From Vermamoeba vermiformis (lineage: Eukaryota; Tubulinea; Echinamoebida): a stretch of 64,000 bases of DNA. Shown piece after piece: positions 31,711 through 43,896 of this stretch. The stretch is taken from assembly GCA_045837725.1 (NCBI GenBank), contig JBEWZL010000266.1, positions 310,001 to 374,000 of the forward strand, in the 5' to 3' direction. Below the pieces are notes generated by a model, which saw only the letters and a list, made by a program, of their open reading frames with translations, ran no database searches and was not told the DNA's origin. The position numbers were made by a program, and so were the translations under genes. Within the stretch, counting starts at the first letter, position 1; the number at the start of each line of letters is the position of its first letter.

Positions 31711-34700
31711 ATGCAGGCGAGCGACGTTCAGAAGGTGGTGACGAGCTCAATCGTCATCATCCCGCCAGAAAACTTGTGTGGCCAAATCCAAGACATCCGT
31801 CGCCTCTATGACAAGAGTTTCGAACGGTGGATGCCACATATTAACTTATTATACCCATTCGTACCAAAAGATCAATTTGCTAGCGTCGTAGGCAAGATCC
31901 AGACAGTTTTAAAAGAAATCAAGCCCTTCAAAGTCCGATTGGATCATTTTACGCATTTTGAACATCGAGCTAGCACTACTGTATTTTTAGACCCTAAAGT
32001 TATCGTAAGTAATGAGTCCCGGATTTAGAAAACTTGAGGAATGCAATTTAACTTAATTTATTTAATTACTTTAACGCATAGAATATGCTTATTATGAATT
32101 CTATTATTTAATGACATTATTTAGAGCGAAGATAAAAATGCCATAAACGGCCTGCAATCCGCGCTTCAAAATGCTTTCCCGTTCTGCGACGATTTATCAA
32201 CCAAATCAGAGTCTGGCTTCCATGCCCATATGTCACTAGCCAATTTTCAAGACGTCGTAAGTTTCTCTTATTTAAATCTAATTTTAGTCCTGTAATTTAA
32301 ATTTTCATTCATTAACCGCCGCTGATAGAAAACGACGCTAGAAAAAGTCGCAGAATTTAATGCGCAGTTTAAACCAGTCGAATTTGAAGTCAATTGCGTC
32401 CATTTAATCGCTCGTATTGGTGAACTGCCGTTCAAAGAGATCTACACGATCGATTTTGGCGCGGACAACAAGATCGTTCATCACGTAGATAATGATAACG
32501 AGATTAGAGAGCGCAAAAAATTAGCAAAGAAACAATTTACAAGATTACCTACTTACAGGTAACGACAAAAATATATTTCCTTTATCGGATCTAACGGTTC
32601 AATAGGTTTAACAATAACAAATGGAGTCCTATAGTCGATGTTGAAATAGACCAAAAGAAATTAGCAGCTACTAATGTAAATGCAAATCAATTGACTGTTG
32701 CCTCATACAACGTTTTATTCGACATTTACGACGAGGACAAAATTTATACCAAAGAAAGGTAAGTCCTTCGGATTGAAATAGAAATGGTATAATATTAACC
32801 CTTATTATAGAATCCCGAAGATATTTGAAGAATTGAAGAATACTGATGCAGATATTATTGGACTCGAAGAAATGACCCCGACATTTGTACGAGCACTTTT
32901 GTCGCAAGACTGGGTTCGACAGCATTACTACGTCAGCGACAATGGTAAATAACCATATAAGGAAATATCATGCGAGTCCTAATGAGAGTAACTTTGTCCA
33001 GGTTCATGCGACAGTTTGAGTGAAAAATACGGTCAAGTCTTGTTGAGCAAACTGCCATTCGACGTGTATTTCTACGTGTACAGCGCACAAAAGCGAGCAG
33101 TGATTGCTGAGTTCTTGATCAACAGAAGAAAAGTCTTCGTGCCCGTCATTCATTTGACGAGTGAACGAAACGCAGACATCACCAAACGAGTCAGTATATT
33201 CATAGTTAATTCAATAATCATATTATTATAACACCACTTGTAGGTACTGCAAATGGGAGTAGTCTATGATCGAGTTTGTTCCGAGGAAGATTTGCAAACG
33301 GACGATGGAACCGACTGCATTATGATTGGTGACTTCAACATTAGTGACGGAGATAGCGGTGAAGAATACGCGTTTAGAAGTGACTTTGCTGATTCGTGGC
33401 GTGAAATTCATCCGAATGACCCTGGCTACACTTATGACCCCGAAGTTAATACCCTCGCAAAAATCACTACTGAACTAGGTTTGCGACGCAGACTTGACAG
33501 AATCTTGTTAAGGTATGTAATATGCTTGCCATCTATAGTCAATTCGTAGCCTAATCTATTTTTTAGATCGCTCCATTGGGTCCCTAAGACTGTTGAAATC
33601 TTCGGTAACAAATCATTTGAAATTGAAGACAACAAGCAAAAAATCACTTTGTTCCCTTCTGATCACTATGGTGTTAAGTACGTATCACATTAAATAGCTA
33701 AAGTAATGCACATTACTAATTTGGTCGGCAGGGCTGTGATTGAATTTAACGCGGAAGGCATCAATAAAAATGCTATCGCTAGCACGCAAGTCAACAATAA
33801 CCTCGACGGAGAGAAGGGATATTATGAGGAGAACCCTGGCAAAGATGATTTGAAAGAATACCTCGAGCCGTTTGGTGTATTCGAGAGTCCTGAAGTTGAC
33901 CAAAGACGCGCTGAAACAGTGAAGAAAATTGAAAGTCTGATCGCTAGCCACTTCATCAAAGACGAAGAACATACTACGCCCTTCTTATTATTGACTATGG
34001 GATCGTATCACTTGGGCGTTCACTCACCTGGTAAGTATTAATGCAGATCTGATCCAAGTGCCCGGACTAATTGTCGAGACAGGCTCTGATATGGACTTGC
34101 TTTGTGTCAGCAATTTGGACACTGAAAGCTTCTTTAAATTCGCCTCGCGTGCTCTCAACGCAGTCGATCAAGGCAGCAAAGTGTTGCAGGTCCTTACTGA
34201 CGCGTTGATTCCCGTGTTGAAATTGAAGGTCAATGGCTTCAGTATTGATCTCCAGTATTGTCGTGTGTTGAGTACGTAGTTAAATTACAGCTATTAATCA
34301 TCCAGAAAGCTGAACTAACTTTTTTTTTTGGTTCAGAAAACATGAGCGACAAACACTTCTCGATCAACTCCGTTGACGATAAAGATCAAAGAAAGATGGA
34401 TATGACCTCTGTCCAGACCTTGAACGGTTACAGAGATGGTGAAGTGATTTTGAAGTGTTTAGCAACCGCTGACGGCAAGAAATTGGCTCGATTTAGAATC
34501 GTTCATCAGTGCATTAAGTTGTGGGCCAAGCGTAAGAGTTCCTTAATAAACCCACGTGCACTAATATTTGCTAACATTTCCTTATTAGGAAAGGGATTGT
34601 ACAATAACCGTCTAGGATATTTCGGTGGTTTTGGCTGGACGATTTTGGTCCTCAAGTAAGTTATTTGGTCATTTGACACGTGTCACTTCAGTTAACACTT

Positions 34701-36144
34701 GCCTTTTTAGGATTGTTCAAATGTACCCGAAGCTGCAGCCACGTCAACTAGTCCACAAGTTCTTCCAAGTGTTTAGTCATTGGGACTGGACTAATGTCCC
34801 CGTTGCTGTCACATTGGACAACGGCGTGACACCCTCGTACAAAATGGACCAACAACGCGATCGTATGGCTGTGGTCACGTTATCCAAGCCATACAAAAAC
34901 AGTGCTAGAAACGTCACAAAATCATCGCGCAGAGTGCTTATCAACGCGTTCACTGAAGCAGAATTGATCACACGCGAACAAGATTGGTCAACTTTGTTCC
35001 TCCCTGCGCCATTTGTTACAGCGCACAAAGCTTACTTGAACATTGTCATCTCAGCTATTTCAAAAGAAGAATACTTCCAATGGTAAGTCCCATTGTTTGT
35101 CTAGTGCGTTGCTTAACATTTTGCATTTAAAAGGGTTGGTTTTGTCGAGTCACGTCTGATCGATTTGTGCATCAAAATCGAGACTAGAGTGCCAACACTG
35201 CTCGTTCACTTGTGGCCTGTGCGTTACATCAATCCATCGGACAATTATCCTTACAGCTGCTGCTACTTCATTGGTAAGACTTGCTTGCATTAATTTCGTA
35301 TTCATCGATTTTGACACGTGCTTTTAGGTTTCACTCCACAACAAGACCCCGCGGCTCCCAACAATACCAATGAACAAAACAATGCCAATCAAGAAAAGAA
35401 ACCAAAAGTTGACTTCACCAGTGCCGTGCTCGACTTCCAACACATTGTGAATGGTTGGGAGAAGAAGTCACTCGGCATGGATTTGACTATTAAGCAGCTC
35501 ACTCCGTAAGATCTCTCCATCTCAAATTATCAAATTTATTTAACCATCTTACTGACATTGTTACTATTAGAGCTAAAATCGCTGGTTTGAAGTTGGTCGA
35601 AGAAACAACGATTGATGATTTTGAAGGCAGCACATACGAGGGCGAAGACAGTAAGTCCCTTGACTATAAATATTGTTGAATAATATAGCAGCGTTTTAAT
35701 ATGACTTTATTAGGTGAATATGATTCGAGCTCAAATACCAATGTGGCCAACAACAACAATAACACCAATAACAATAATAACACTAATGCCGCACATGTCG
35801 GCGCTAAAGCACAAGCACCAGCTGAGAAGAAAAAAGACGACAAAGGCAAGAAAAAAGGAGCCAAAGAGGTCAAAGAAGATGTTTCGAGCAAGAAGCGACT
35901 GCACACATCTGAAGAGGTCTATAATAGAGTCAAATGGGACTCGCGATATAATTCAACGGAATTTGTTATTGTCTACGAGGACAGATTCAAGGGTTTGGTT
36001 GAAATTCCATTTGAAGATTTTAGAGATAATGCAGATGAGGTCGAATCAGTGCCCTTCCATCGCGTGTGGTACTTCAAACACAACGGCAAGGTCGTGTGGG
36101 ACCGTAAGGAACGAATAGACCTTATATTTGACGACGCTAAATAA
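31711..36144 (+). CDS. 2H phosphoesterase-EEP nuclease-poly(A) polymerase-MJ1316 fusion protein
   Basis: A gene of more than fifteen exons. Domain 1 is a 2H (LigT/AKAP7-like) phosphoesterase: WMPHINLLYPFVP and GFHAHMSLANF carry the two His motifs, the first as HxN rather than HxT/S. Domain 2 is an endonuclease/exonuclease/phosphatase fold: ASYNVLFDIY, IIGLEEMTP, MIGDFNISDGD and FPSDHYGV hold its metal and catalytic residues. Domain 3 is a canonical-type poly(A) polymerase: MGSYHLGVHSPGSDMDLLCV has two catalytic Asp, FSIDLQYCR the third, then GYFGGFGWTILVLKIVQMYP and NVTKSSRRVL. Domain 4 is an MJ1316 RNA-end-recognition domain: VYNRVKWDSRYN, VYEDRFKG, RVWYFKHNGKVVWDRKERID. Asn-rich linkers precede it. 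Together the parts suggest trimming of RNA ends bearing cyclic phosphates and then tailing them, a repair or quality-control role that I infer. Confidence 0.85.
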
Positions 36145-36267
36145 AAATAAAACCCCGCCAAGTTTTTTAAATTCCTAATTTATTTAAAAATTTATTTTCT
36201 TCTTCGAATAGACGCAACAACTCTTAATTCAATCCAAAATAAATAGTTCGCTATAATATCCTATGAA

Positions 36268-38100
36268 ATGAACGAAGACTTTGTTCAATTAGAGCGTTGG
36301 CACCTGGAAGCAACGATAGAAGAAAAAAAGGTAAATAAAAAACTTAGAAATTTTCAGAAAAATCTGCGCACAATAAATTACAAATATAGGCACCTGGTTT
36401 TATCATTATTGAACATTGTAAATTAAGTAGTATTTTTTTGCAGCCGGATGTCGCTTTTTTACTGAAGCCCAAACACTATCCAGAGCCGTTGAAGCTGCCT
36501 AATTCACCGATGACAAAAATACACGGTGCAATTCAGGAAGAAATGGCGCCAATTGCAAAGTTGATAAAGGACTATGAAGATCAGGATTTTGCCTACCGTA
36601 GCAACGCAGAGAAGAACCTGCGACTATCTATTGACATTGCAAACCGTGAATCTTATCTTCGAAAAATTATTCAGCGAGTGTTGGATGCTTTATTGAACGA
36701 AGATCTAGTCGAATTGCTCAACGCACGTTTACCTTCCGGATCCACCGTGAAAGGAGCCCTTGCCAAAAATTGCTTGCTACCCGACGTAATCTACTATTTA
36801 CATTCGAATATAATCCTATTGACCCTTTAAAAGATACATCTTGAATCAACGAAACTTTGGAAAGCGGATGTAGCGCACGAACTGGGCTCGTTGACAAATC
36901 TCCCACTCGAGATTCGACGACTGATTTTCCAAGAACTCAACATTAACGAAGCACGAAAGGTTGTTACAGTCTCCAAATCGTGGTTCAAAGAGTTGACAGC
37001 TCGTGAAGTTTGGCGGTCAAAGTCAACATCACCTTATCCTTATTTGTCGCTTATGAGAAAAGAATTCTATTCGAAGTTCATGAAACGAAAGCACGTGGCT
37101 TATAGCGAAGAGATTGAAGTCGCCGATGGTGAAGGAATGTTGGTGTGTGAAGCAGGGTTTGTTCAAGCCGTCAAACTGAACGGCAAGGTACGCGGCATCA
37201 TATTCTTGCTATATTACGATGCTTATTGTTAACTTATGTTACCAGCCCTTGGCAGCTGTATGGAGTGATATAGGTGGTTCAGTTGGACGATGTATGGTTC
37301 GCTCGAGAAAACTAGATCGTGATGAAATTGACGTTATGGTGAAGAATATAGGTATTTTATCGCTAATGCAATTTTGATACATTATTCGGTGAAGATATTT
37401 TCGATAAAATTCTTTCATTTAAATATGCATGCTACATTATCAAATCGAAGATAACATTCTACTGAATATTCGTTCCATAGAGTCGTACCTGAACGAAGGA
37501 GACTTAGATCTGAGTCGATTGACCGAGACTATTGGCTCGTTTATGAAGTGCATGGCCAACGGAAGATACACAATTGAAGTCTGTTGCAGACAAATAGACA
37601 TAGAAGAATTCAATTCGACTGATGAATTGGACGAACTTGTTAGTAAGCACTCAATATTGTGCCCATATAAGCCAATTCAACATATTAATTTGATTTTTTA
37701 AAGGTACCTATGCATTCGACCAAACAATTTACTGCACACAACCTTCAGACTTATTGAACGATGAACGAGTCGCGTACTACGAACAAATCATCAAACAAGG
37801 CAAAAGACCCGCTTTGTTACTATTGTGCAGCCTGGACTCGTTTCTTATCGACGGACATCACAAGGTACAGTCCCCTAAAAAAAGTGACACGTGTCATACT
37901 TTTTTCATTCTCTAACGAGATTCTCCAATCAGCTCCAAGCATACTCAAAGCTGCACTTATTACACGAAGCTGTGCTGATCAACATCTTGCCTCATAATCC
38001 GAAAGAACGGCTCACTCGTGAAGCAGAAATGGCGTACATTGAACATTCTCCTAATGCCGTTGAAAATTACAACGAATGTTACGATCACTTTATGTCCTGA
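36268..38100 (+). CDS. F-box protein
   Basis: Several exons, starting MNEDFVQLERWHLEATIEEK at 36268. An N-terminal helical region of about 170 residues (VAFLLKPKHYPEPLKLP, RNAEKNLRLSI-like helix, VLDALLNEDLVELLNARLP) comes before the F-box SLTNLPLEIRRLIFQELNIN, continued by EARKVVTVSKSWFKEL. The exon carrying the F-box begins after an acceptor at about 36835. The C-terminal part (YTIEVCCRQIDIEEF, RPALLLLCSLDSFLIDGHHK, LQAYSKLHLLHEAVLINILP) resembles no domain I can name, though 'DGHHK..AY.' recalls ParB-like or DUF1015-type nucleotide-binding folds. The role would be substrate selection for a Skp1-cullin-F-box ligase. The stop codon TGA (38098-38100) directly abuts ATG of the GH16 remnant. 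A palindromic TGACACGTGTCA sits in its last intron. Confidence 0.7.
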
Positions 38101-38837
38101 ATGCCAAGTGAGTCATTATTGCACCCTGACTTGAGTCAGAACTGCATACATCTGTTTCAAATATTAATTTTGCGATTGTATTCTTATTATAGGACGCGGT
38201 GCTGCTGATGTCGCTCTATTGTGGCCCGCAGACAACAGCTGGCCGCCAGAGATTGATTTCTACGAAGATGCAGGTGGTCCCGCCTCCAACAACGGTGCTC
38301 GTACTAGAACTAGTGCCACAACCCACTGGGACTCCGATAACAAGCAAGAAAATCTCTTCGTTGACGCTGACCTTGCAATGGCGCACAGTTGGAGTGGAAT
38401 GGACGCCCACTGAAGTGCGTTACACACTCGACGGCGATGTTTGGGGCACTTACCAGGGCGTTGGAATTCCGACTATTCCGATGGGTCTTGGTCTTCAGAC
38501 TCAGACCGGCTGGGGCGACTGCAACAGTTGGTTTGGCTGCATTGACGGCACTACGCCCTCAGAAGTCACCATGGAAATTGACTGGTTTAGATCCGCAGAC
38601 TTCACTCAATGGCACACTGTAGGCATTGAATGGACCGCTCAAAAGCTCGTATACACCCTCGATGGTCAAATATGGGCTGAATATGACTCCGCTAATGTCC
38701 CTGCAGTGCCGATGAATTTGGTCCTGTCCACGCGTACCGGATCTGACTGCAACGATGAGTGGGGTGGTTGTGCTCCTAGCGATGGCGATGCTTCTAACTT
38801 CATCATCGATTGGATTGCTATTTACAGCCAAGCCTAG
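38101..38837 (+). pseudogene. GH16 beta-glucanase fragment, 5'-truncated, with one frame slip and internal duplication
   Basis: The remnant begins ATGCCAA at 38101, immediately after the F-box gene's stop. This is followed by a donor (GTGAGT) and an exon at about 38193. Joined, they read MPRRGAADVALLWPADNSWP, the middle of a GH16 catalytic domain. The catalytic motif EIDFYED is intact. At about 38376 the reading frame shifts by one base (DADL in one frame, QWRTVGVEWTP in the next). The C-terminal part then occurs twice: WRTVGVEWTPTEVRYTLDG...EIDWF and WHTVGIEWTAQKLVYTLDG...IIDWIAIY. The signal peptide and the N-terminal beta sheet of a normal GH16 enzyme are missing. GH16 enzymes cut beta-1,3/1,4-glucans. 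The slip may be a sequencing error, but the missing 5' half argues for a relic. Confidence 0.7.
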
Positions 38838-39036
38838 ATTTTGAGTTTAACTAACAGCTTAAAGCCTTCATTAAATGTAGTGCTTAGTCAATAAATCAAC
38901 CTTTAATGGCAAACGGATCTAATTCCTAAAAGTTATATTTTCGTATGAAGTTAGCCATAACTATATAGCAACAATAATTGCACTACTCGTTACTATTGAG
39001 TTATTTATTTTTTTTTGTTACAAATTTCGCTGATCC
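38838..39036. other. Short 3'-3' spacer
   Basis: About 200 A/T-rich bases between convergent genes. It contains AATAAA-like text near 38890 (TCAATAAATCAACC), a plausible polyadenylation signal for the upstream gene, and a T-run near 39006. Confidence 0.35.
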
Positions 39037-39740
39037 TTATGGCTGATCTGCGTTGCCCAAAATAGGCTTAACTTCATCGTTTTCGCGAACATATCGACCG
39101 GACGTAATAAGAGCAATGAATAGTGCCCATAATTTGAACATGTGGCTCAAACTTCCGATCACGATCCACTTTATGCTGTCGATGATGGCTTGACCCTCGC
39201 CAAACAATATATAAATAGTTGCAATGTCTACTGCTGCCGTTGCCACGTAACAAATGATTGAAATAGCCATAAATATGCGTGCTCTATTGTCCGCACGTCT
39301 GGTCATGTGCTTGCGGTACATAATATAGCAGAAAAGCATGACGAAGAAGAATACGGATACTCCAACCACCCACATTATGGCTGCTTGCATCTTTTGAAAT
39401 CTAAATATAGGATTATCATTTTAGCAACGCGATCCAACGAAAATAATAATTTATAAGTAAAATTATTTTGAGCCATTTATTGAAATTAATATGATTAATA
39501 TTATTATTTATTATATATCATACGGTGATTAATGTCAAATTAATTTTTTAGGATTAATTGTCTGTTAACGAAAATTGTGATCTGCCGCCTTTAAGATTGA
39601 ATTCCCATTTGATATAGAGCTGCTTACACTATTAACCATTGTGCTGTAAATGATACTGCCCAGGACAGCAAGCCAAGTACAATTATAATCCACGCAATGG
39701 GCGCACGTGGCGCGTTCCATCGATCTCGCTTGTTCGTCAT
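39037..39740 (-). CDS. Small four-helix membrane protein
   Basis: Two exons (39628-39740 and 39037-39400) join in frame to 158 residues. The first exon starts MTNKRDRWNAPRAPIAWIII and carries one hydrophobic helix (IIIVLGLLSWAVSFTAQWLIV). The second adds three: MWVVGVSVFFFVMLFCYIMY, IFMAISIICYVATAAVDIATIYILF and WIVIGSLSHMFKLWALFIALI. The C-terminal tail is polar and acidic (ENDEVKPILGNADQP). A basic loop (RKHMTRRADNRAR) follows helix 2 and is likely cytosolic. I do not recognise the family. The two-exon structure explains why a single frame would miss the N-terminal helix. Confidence 0.6.
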
Positions 39741-39962
39741 TCTTTAAATACGTAAAGCTTAAATAAATATAGTATTTTATGGTAGTCACTACCGTATAAT
39801 CAGTGCAATAAAATAAAAAAAATTTGGTTCACGAATAAAAGTCTCATTTTCAACAAAACAGATCCAGCGAACTTTATTTCTTTCGTTTTTCGTCAGAACC
39901 TCTTTACAATTAACAAAATATATATTACAAGGCAATAAATAGTAGCGGATGGCTAACTAAAG
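39741..39962. other. Short spacer between two minus-strand genes
   Basis: About 220 A/T-rich bases that should hold the promoter of the four-helix protein and the 3' end of the phosphatase gene. A GATC word (ACAGATCCAGCG) lies at about 39859. Confidence 0.3.
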
Positions 39963-41355
39963 CTAGCTGCTTCGGTGCACGCCAGATTCGGATGCCGCAG
40001 CGGATTCTTCGTGGTGCAACTGTTGGGTCCTAGCATGTTCGATGGACAAAATTTCCTTTTCTAGTAATTCTTTGACTGTTTCCCATCCTTTAACTCGCGT
40101 AATATTGTCATGTAAATCGTCTGTTTTGTTCCAAGGGTACAAAAGTTGTGGATCGCCGTAATGATGTTCGAATAAGAAGACCTAAATATACTGTTAGTGT
40201 ATTGCATTTATGGTATGACGCACGAAGACTTACCTTAACTCCGCCTTGCGCGCAATCTTTTGCGTTTAAAGGAAGATCGTCGATCAGCAGCTAAAAAATT
40301 CGTCAGCAATTCGTTCTTTTTCGTAATTTCCATAATTTAACAATTACTTACATCAGCACCTGCTTCACGAGCCAGCTCAAGCTTCGATTTCTTCTTATTT
40401 ACAACTCCGCCATTGCCGCAGTTTCCAAAGTAAAGCTCGCTGAATACGCCAGGGAAATGAGTGTCCAGCCATCGCTGCGTATCAGGCTTAAGAGTCTCAT
40501 CGCGACTAGTAATAATAACGAAGTCTAAATGGCGGCCGTACTTCGACTTCAAGTAATTAAGAGTCTCTTTGGCGCCTTCAAGCGGAGAAAATTCTTGGAA
40601 GAAAGGCGACTTCCAGAAGCTTAGCATCTTAGTAAGGGCTGTATAAATACACGAGTATTAGTATTTGATGCAATCTAAACAAAGAATCGAAATCGCTACA
40701 TCCACAAAAAACTCCACGTAGGATTAATCTAATTACGAAAACTAATAATGTTAACTAACTGTAAACTGCCGTAATATCGGATAATTGAATATTATGAATA
40801 GCTAAAAGAGAATCTAACTTGACAGCCAATCAAATCGACTGTTCCTAAATTAGCATTCAAATTCGATTCTAAAATATTTAATATATGTATAATTCGGGTA
40901 ATTATAATAATAACACTTACTTTGCTCGCGAGTGCCTCCCCAGACTTCATGAAAGAAATAACTTTGAAAATGATTGAACTCTAACTTTGTGCCATAATGA
41001 TGGTTGTGAAATTTGATGAGGCAGGGTACTAATGCACCGAGGACTATAATTAAGTAGAAATTAGCACGAGATTGGATCTAATAATCTAAATTTCGAAATT
41101 CATGAAAAAAATATTCATCGTAGATTATTAACACGCAGGATGAGTTATAATCTAATATGAATATTTATCCAAACTATAATTATAGCGGTTGGTAACGCAG
41201 GAAAAATTTTTGGAAGAATTCTATTCAGATGCGGAAGAGAAGTTCGAACTCCAGGTATTAAACTCTGTGTGATTCGGCCGTTCAATATGACGCTTACCTT
41301 CATCGACATCGACAGCAATTCGCTTAACGTGCTTAAGTGCGCTTCTTGCGGCCAT
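39963..41355 (-). CDS. HAD-superfamily phosphatase (5'-nucleotidase-like)
   Basis: Several exons starting MAARSALKHVKRIAVDVDE at 41355. Motif I is split by an intron: VDVDE joins VLGALVPCLIKFHNHHYGT to give DVDEVL, the nucleophile-Asp loop. Motif II is VIITSRDETL, and the motif III/IV region is KSKLELAREAG followed by LLIDDLPLNAKDCAQGG, whose paired Asp bind magnesium. A cap segment (SPLEGAKETLNYLKSKYGRH) sits between them. The layout and length of about 250 residues recall 5'(3')-deoxyribonucleotidases (NT5C family), though the substrate cannot be told from sequence. The C-terminus is a helical tail ending SESGVHRSS. There is no signal peptide, so it is cytosolic. Confidence 0.75.
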
Positions 41356-41999
41356 GATTTATTTTCGTAATTAGGATATTTGTGTTGAATTGATCTAAAC
41401 GGAGCAAATAGATTAGTACGTTGTTTGGTGATTGCCAAATGAAAAAATTATTTATATGTGATTATTTAGGTCTCTATGAATAATTCAGAAAATTTCAGAA
41501 AATAGCGAGATTGAGAAAAGAAGAGGATCTGTTTCTCCCTCGAGTATTTCAAGGTTTAGATCTTGTAAATAGGCACGTATACTTACTATCAATGTTAGAC
41601 AACTTAACTCCAAAATCTATTCTTGTGTGTTGTTCTTGTCCAGTGTCAACAGAAAATGTCACAAACGAAAATCGCAGTACTTTTGTTATTCCCAGTCCTG
41701 CGGTCTCAGACTCCAAAAGTGACAAGGTGTGATTCTTAGTAATCGAATAACTTTGAATGGGCGGCTGGGAGAGATCCACTTTTGATCTGAGATCCATCCA
41801 ACGATCTCCGCGACTTTTTATCTTGAGCGAAGACAATGGTTGCAGCCCTAATGGTGATCGTCGGAAGTAGGCCTAGGCTACTGCTGAGGGCGACAGTGTG
41901 TGATCCAATCAGAGCCCTGGTAGGTCCAGGTGTGCGTCAAAAAAGTGCGTGCACGATTGTTATCTTTATCCCCTGTAAATAGATGTAAACAACAACAGT
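41356..41999. other. Spacer between HAD phosphatase and MAEA, with a possible small exon
   Basis: A divergent promoter region of about 640 bases. On the minus strand, 41587-41836 is an open frame (MSSLKIKSRGDRWMDLRSKV... to VKLSNID) that ends at a perfect donor (GTAAGTATAC). It could be the first exon of an unlisted gene or of a longer phosphatase isoform, but splicing to the acceptor near 41396 does not keep the phosphatase frame. I leave it unassigned. Confidence 0.3.
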
Positions 42000-43704
42000 A
42001 TGGAGTCTGAATACTCCTTACTACGTGTACCATATGAACAGCTTAGCAAGGTGTTCAAGAACACTACGCGAGGCGTTGAAAAAGAGATTCAACAAGTAGT
42101 CGGTGCTATCGCTGGATTGAGCAAGAAAAAGGATGTGAAGAAGGAAGAAGCCTTCAACACCTTTACCAAGTTGTCTGCAAAGCTTCAGAGCTTAAAGAAG
42201 AAGGTTTGTATCGCGTGAAACTGTGTGCTTGATCGGTGGACTAATTTTAATTTAATCCAGCTTGAAGATATCTCCAAGGATGAACAAAATCTTCTGGATG
42301 TAATGACCGCCCGTCTACATCACATGCAGGTAAATTTTAAATTATTTGGATTATTTTGTAATTTTTTGAAATATTTTTCTAATCCGGATTTTAATTAGGA
42401 CTCTAATGAGCACGACGAAAAAGCTCGTACTCGATGGCATAAAATCAAGCTCGATCGCATCTTGATTGATTATATGCTGCGTGAAGGGCTCTACGACACA
42501 GCAATAATGTTTGCAAAAGATTCGAAGATCGAGGTAAGCCTCAGACACTTCCCTGAGCATAGAATACTTACTAATCGTATTCCATAGAACCTTGTAGATA
42601 TAGATGTATTTGTAGCAGGCCATAAAGTCATCGAATCTCTTCAGCAAGGCAACTGCTCGGAAGCGCTGAAATGGTGCCAAGAGAACAAAGCTCGCTTGAA
42701 GAAGATTGAGGTACGTTGGCTATGACCCTAATAGATGTTATTAAAACGTATGGCTCATTGTTAATGTACAGAGTGACTTCGAGTTTCAGATTCGCGTGCA
42801 AGAGTTTTTAGATCTCGTGAAGAATGGCAAGACCGTTGAAGCCATTCAATACGCACGAGACAACTTGTCGGCTAGTGCCGAAGCCAATATGTCCTTATTG
42901 CAACAAGCGATGGCTACACTGGCTTTTCCTAATCCGCAGACCTCTCCACAGTTCAAGGTAAGCAGATTTGACGATACTCTTCTAGTTCTTTTGAATTTGA
43001 TTGCAGAGGATTATAAAAACATGTTTTCCCGTGTTTATGAATAGGATGATTCTATTTTTGAAAACACCTGATGCAACCCAAATCATTTTTAGGATCCGAT
43101 CTTCAACTTTTTGTTCAAATCCCTAATTTTTTACTATATAGGACCTCTTTGATGCCGAGAGATGGAACAGCCTCGTCTTAGAGTTCAAGAAAGAGAACTA
43201 TCGCTTGAATAGTGTGTCTTCTCAAGCTCTGTTATCGCTGCACTTGCAAGCTGGTATTTCGGCGTTGAAGACTCCGTAAGTATCTCTTAGTGTTACGAAT
43301 ATGTTCAAAGAGGCAGTTAGCTGATATATACACTATAGGCAATGCTTCCGTGAAGAGTCTAAGAACTTCAATTGTCCCATCTGTTCTGACCTGATCGGTC
43401 AAATGGCCAAAGAACTGCCTGGTGCCCAACACACTCATTCTACGCTCGTGTGTCGTGTGACGGGAGATATTATGAATGAGGATAATCCTCCTTATGTTCT
43501 TCCAAGCGGTTACGTCTACAGCAAGCGAGTAAGTAGCGCATCCGGATCCAATCCGATTTATTCCTACTGAACCTTGAACAAATACTAATCAATATTATAT
43601 AGGCATTAGATGAAATGTCTATGCAGAATAACGGCATGGTACGCTGCACAGTGACCGAGCAAGAGTTCGGCATCGACGAGGCTAGCCGATTGTATATAAC
43701 TTAA
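42000..43704 (+). CDS. MAEA: MAEA/GID9-type RING subunit of the CTLH (GID) ubiquitin ligase
   Basis: Multi-exon gene of about 390 codons. An N-terminal coiled coil (MESEYSLLRVPYEQLSKVFK) comes first. It is followed by a LisH motif (LDRILIDYMLREGLYDTAIM), a CTLH domain (IDVFVAGHKVIESLQQGNCS, EALKWCQENKARLKKIE) and a CRA region. The degenerate RING is at the C-terminus: NCPICSDLIGQMAKELPGAQ, HTHSTLVCRVTG, NEDNPPYVLPSGYVYSK. The order and motifs match animal MAEA and yeast Gid9/Fyv10, which pair with RMND5/Gid2 to give ubiquitin-ligase activity in metabolic and cytoskeletal control. The 183-base intron after QTSPQFK stays open in frame for 28 codons and shares an 18-base word with an endoplasmin intron. 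Confidence 0.93.
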
Positions 43705-43896
43705 ATCACTTTGTATATATCGCACGCTAATGTATTGTACTGCGTGTTGTTTATAGTGTATATGTGCTCGAGTATGCCACAAGCTGCTCGAAGCTGGATC
43801 TTGTAAATTGATGTAACTAATGTAGTAATCTGTAATTAAATGTAAATTTGTACACTATGTACATTTGTGCTTATTTTATTATGAGACAATGGCTAA

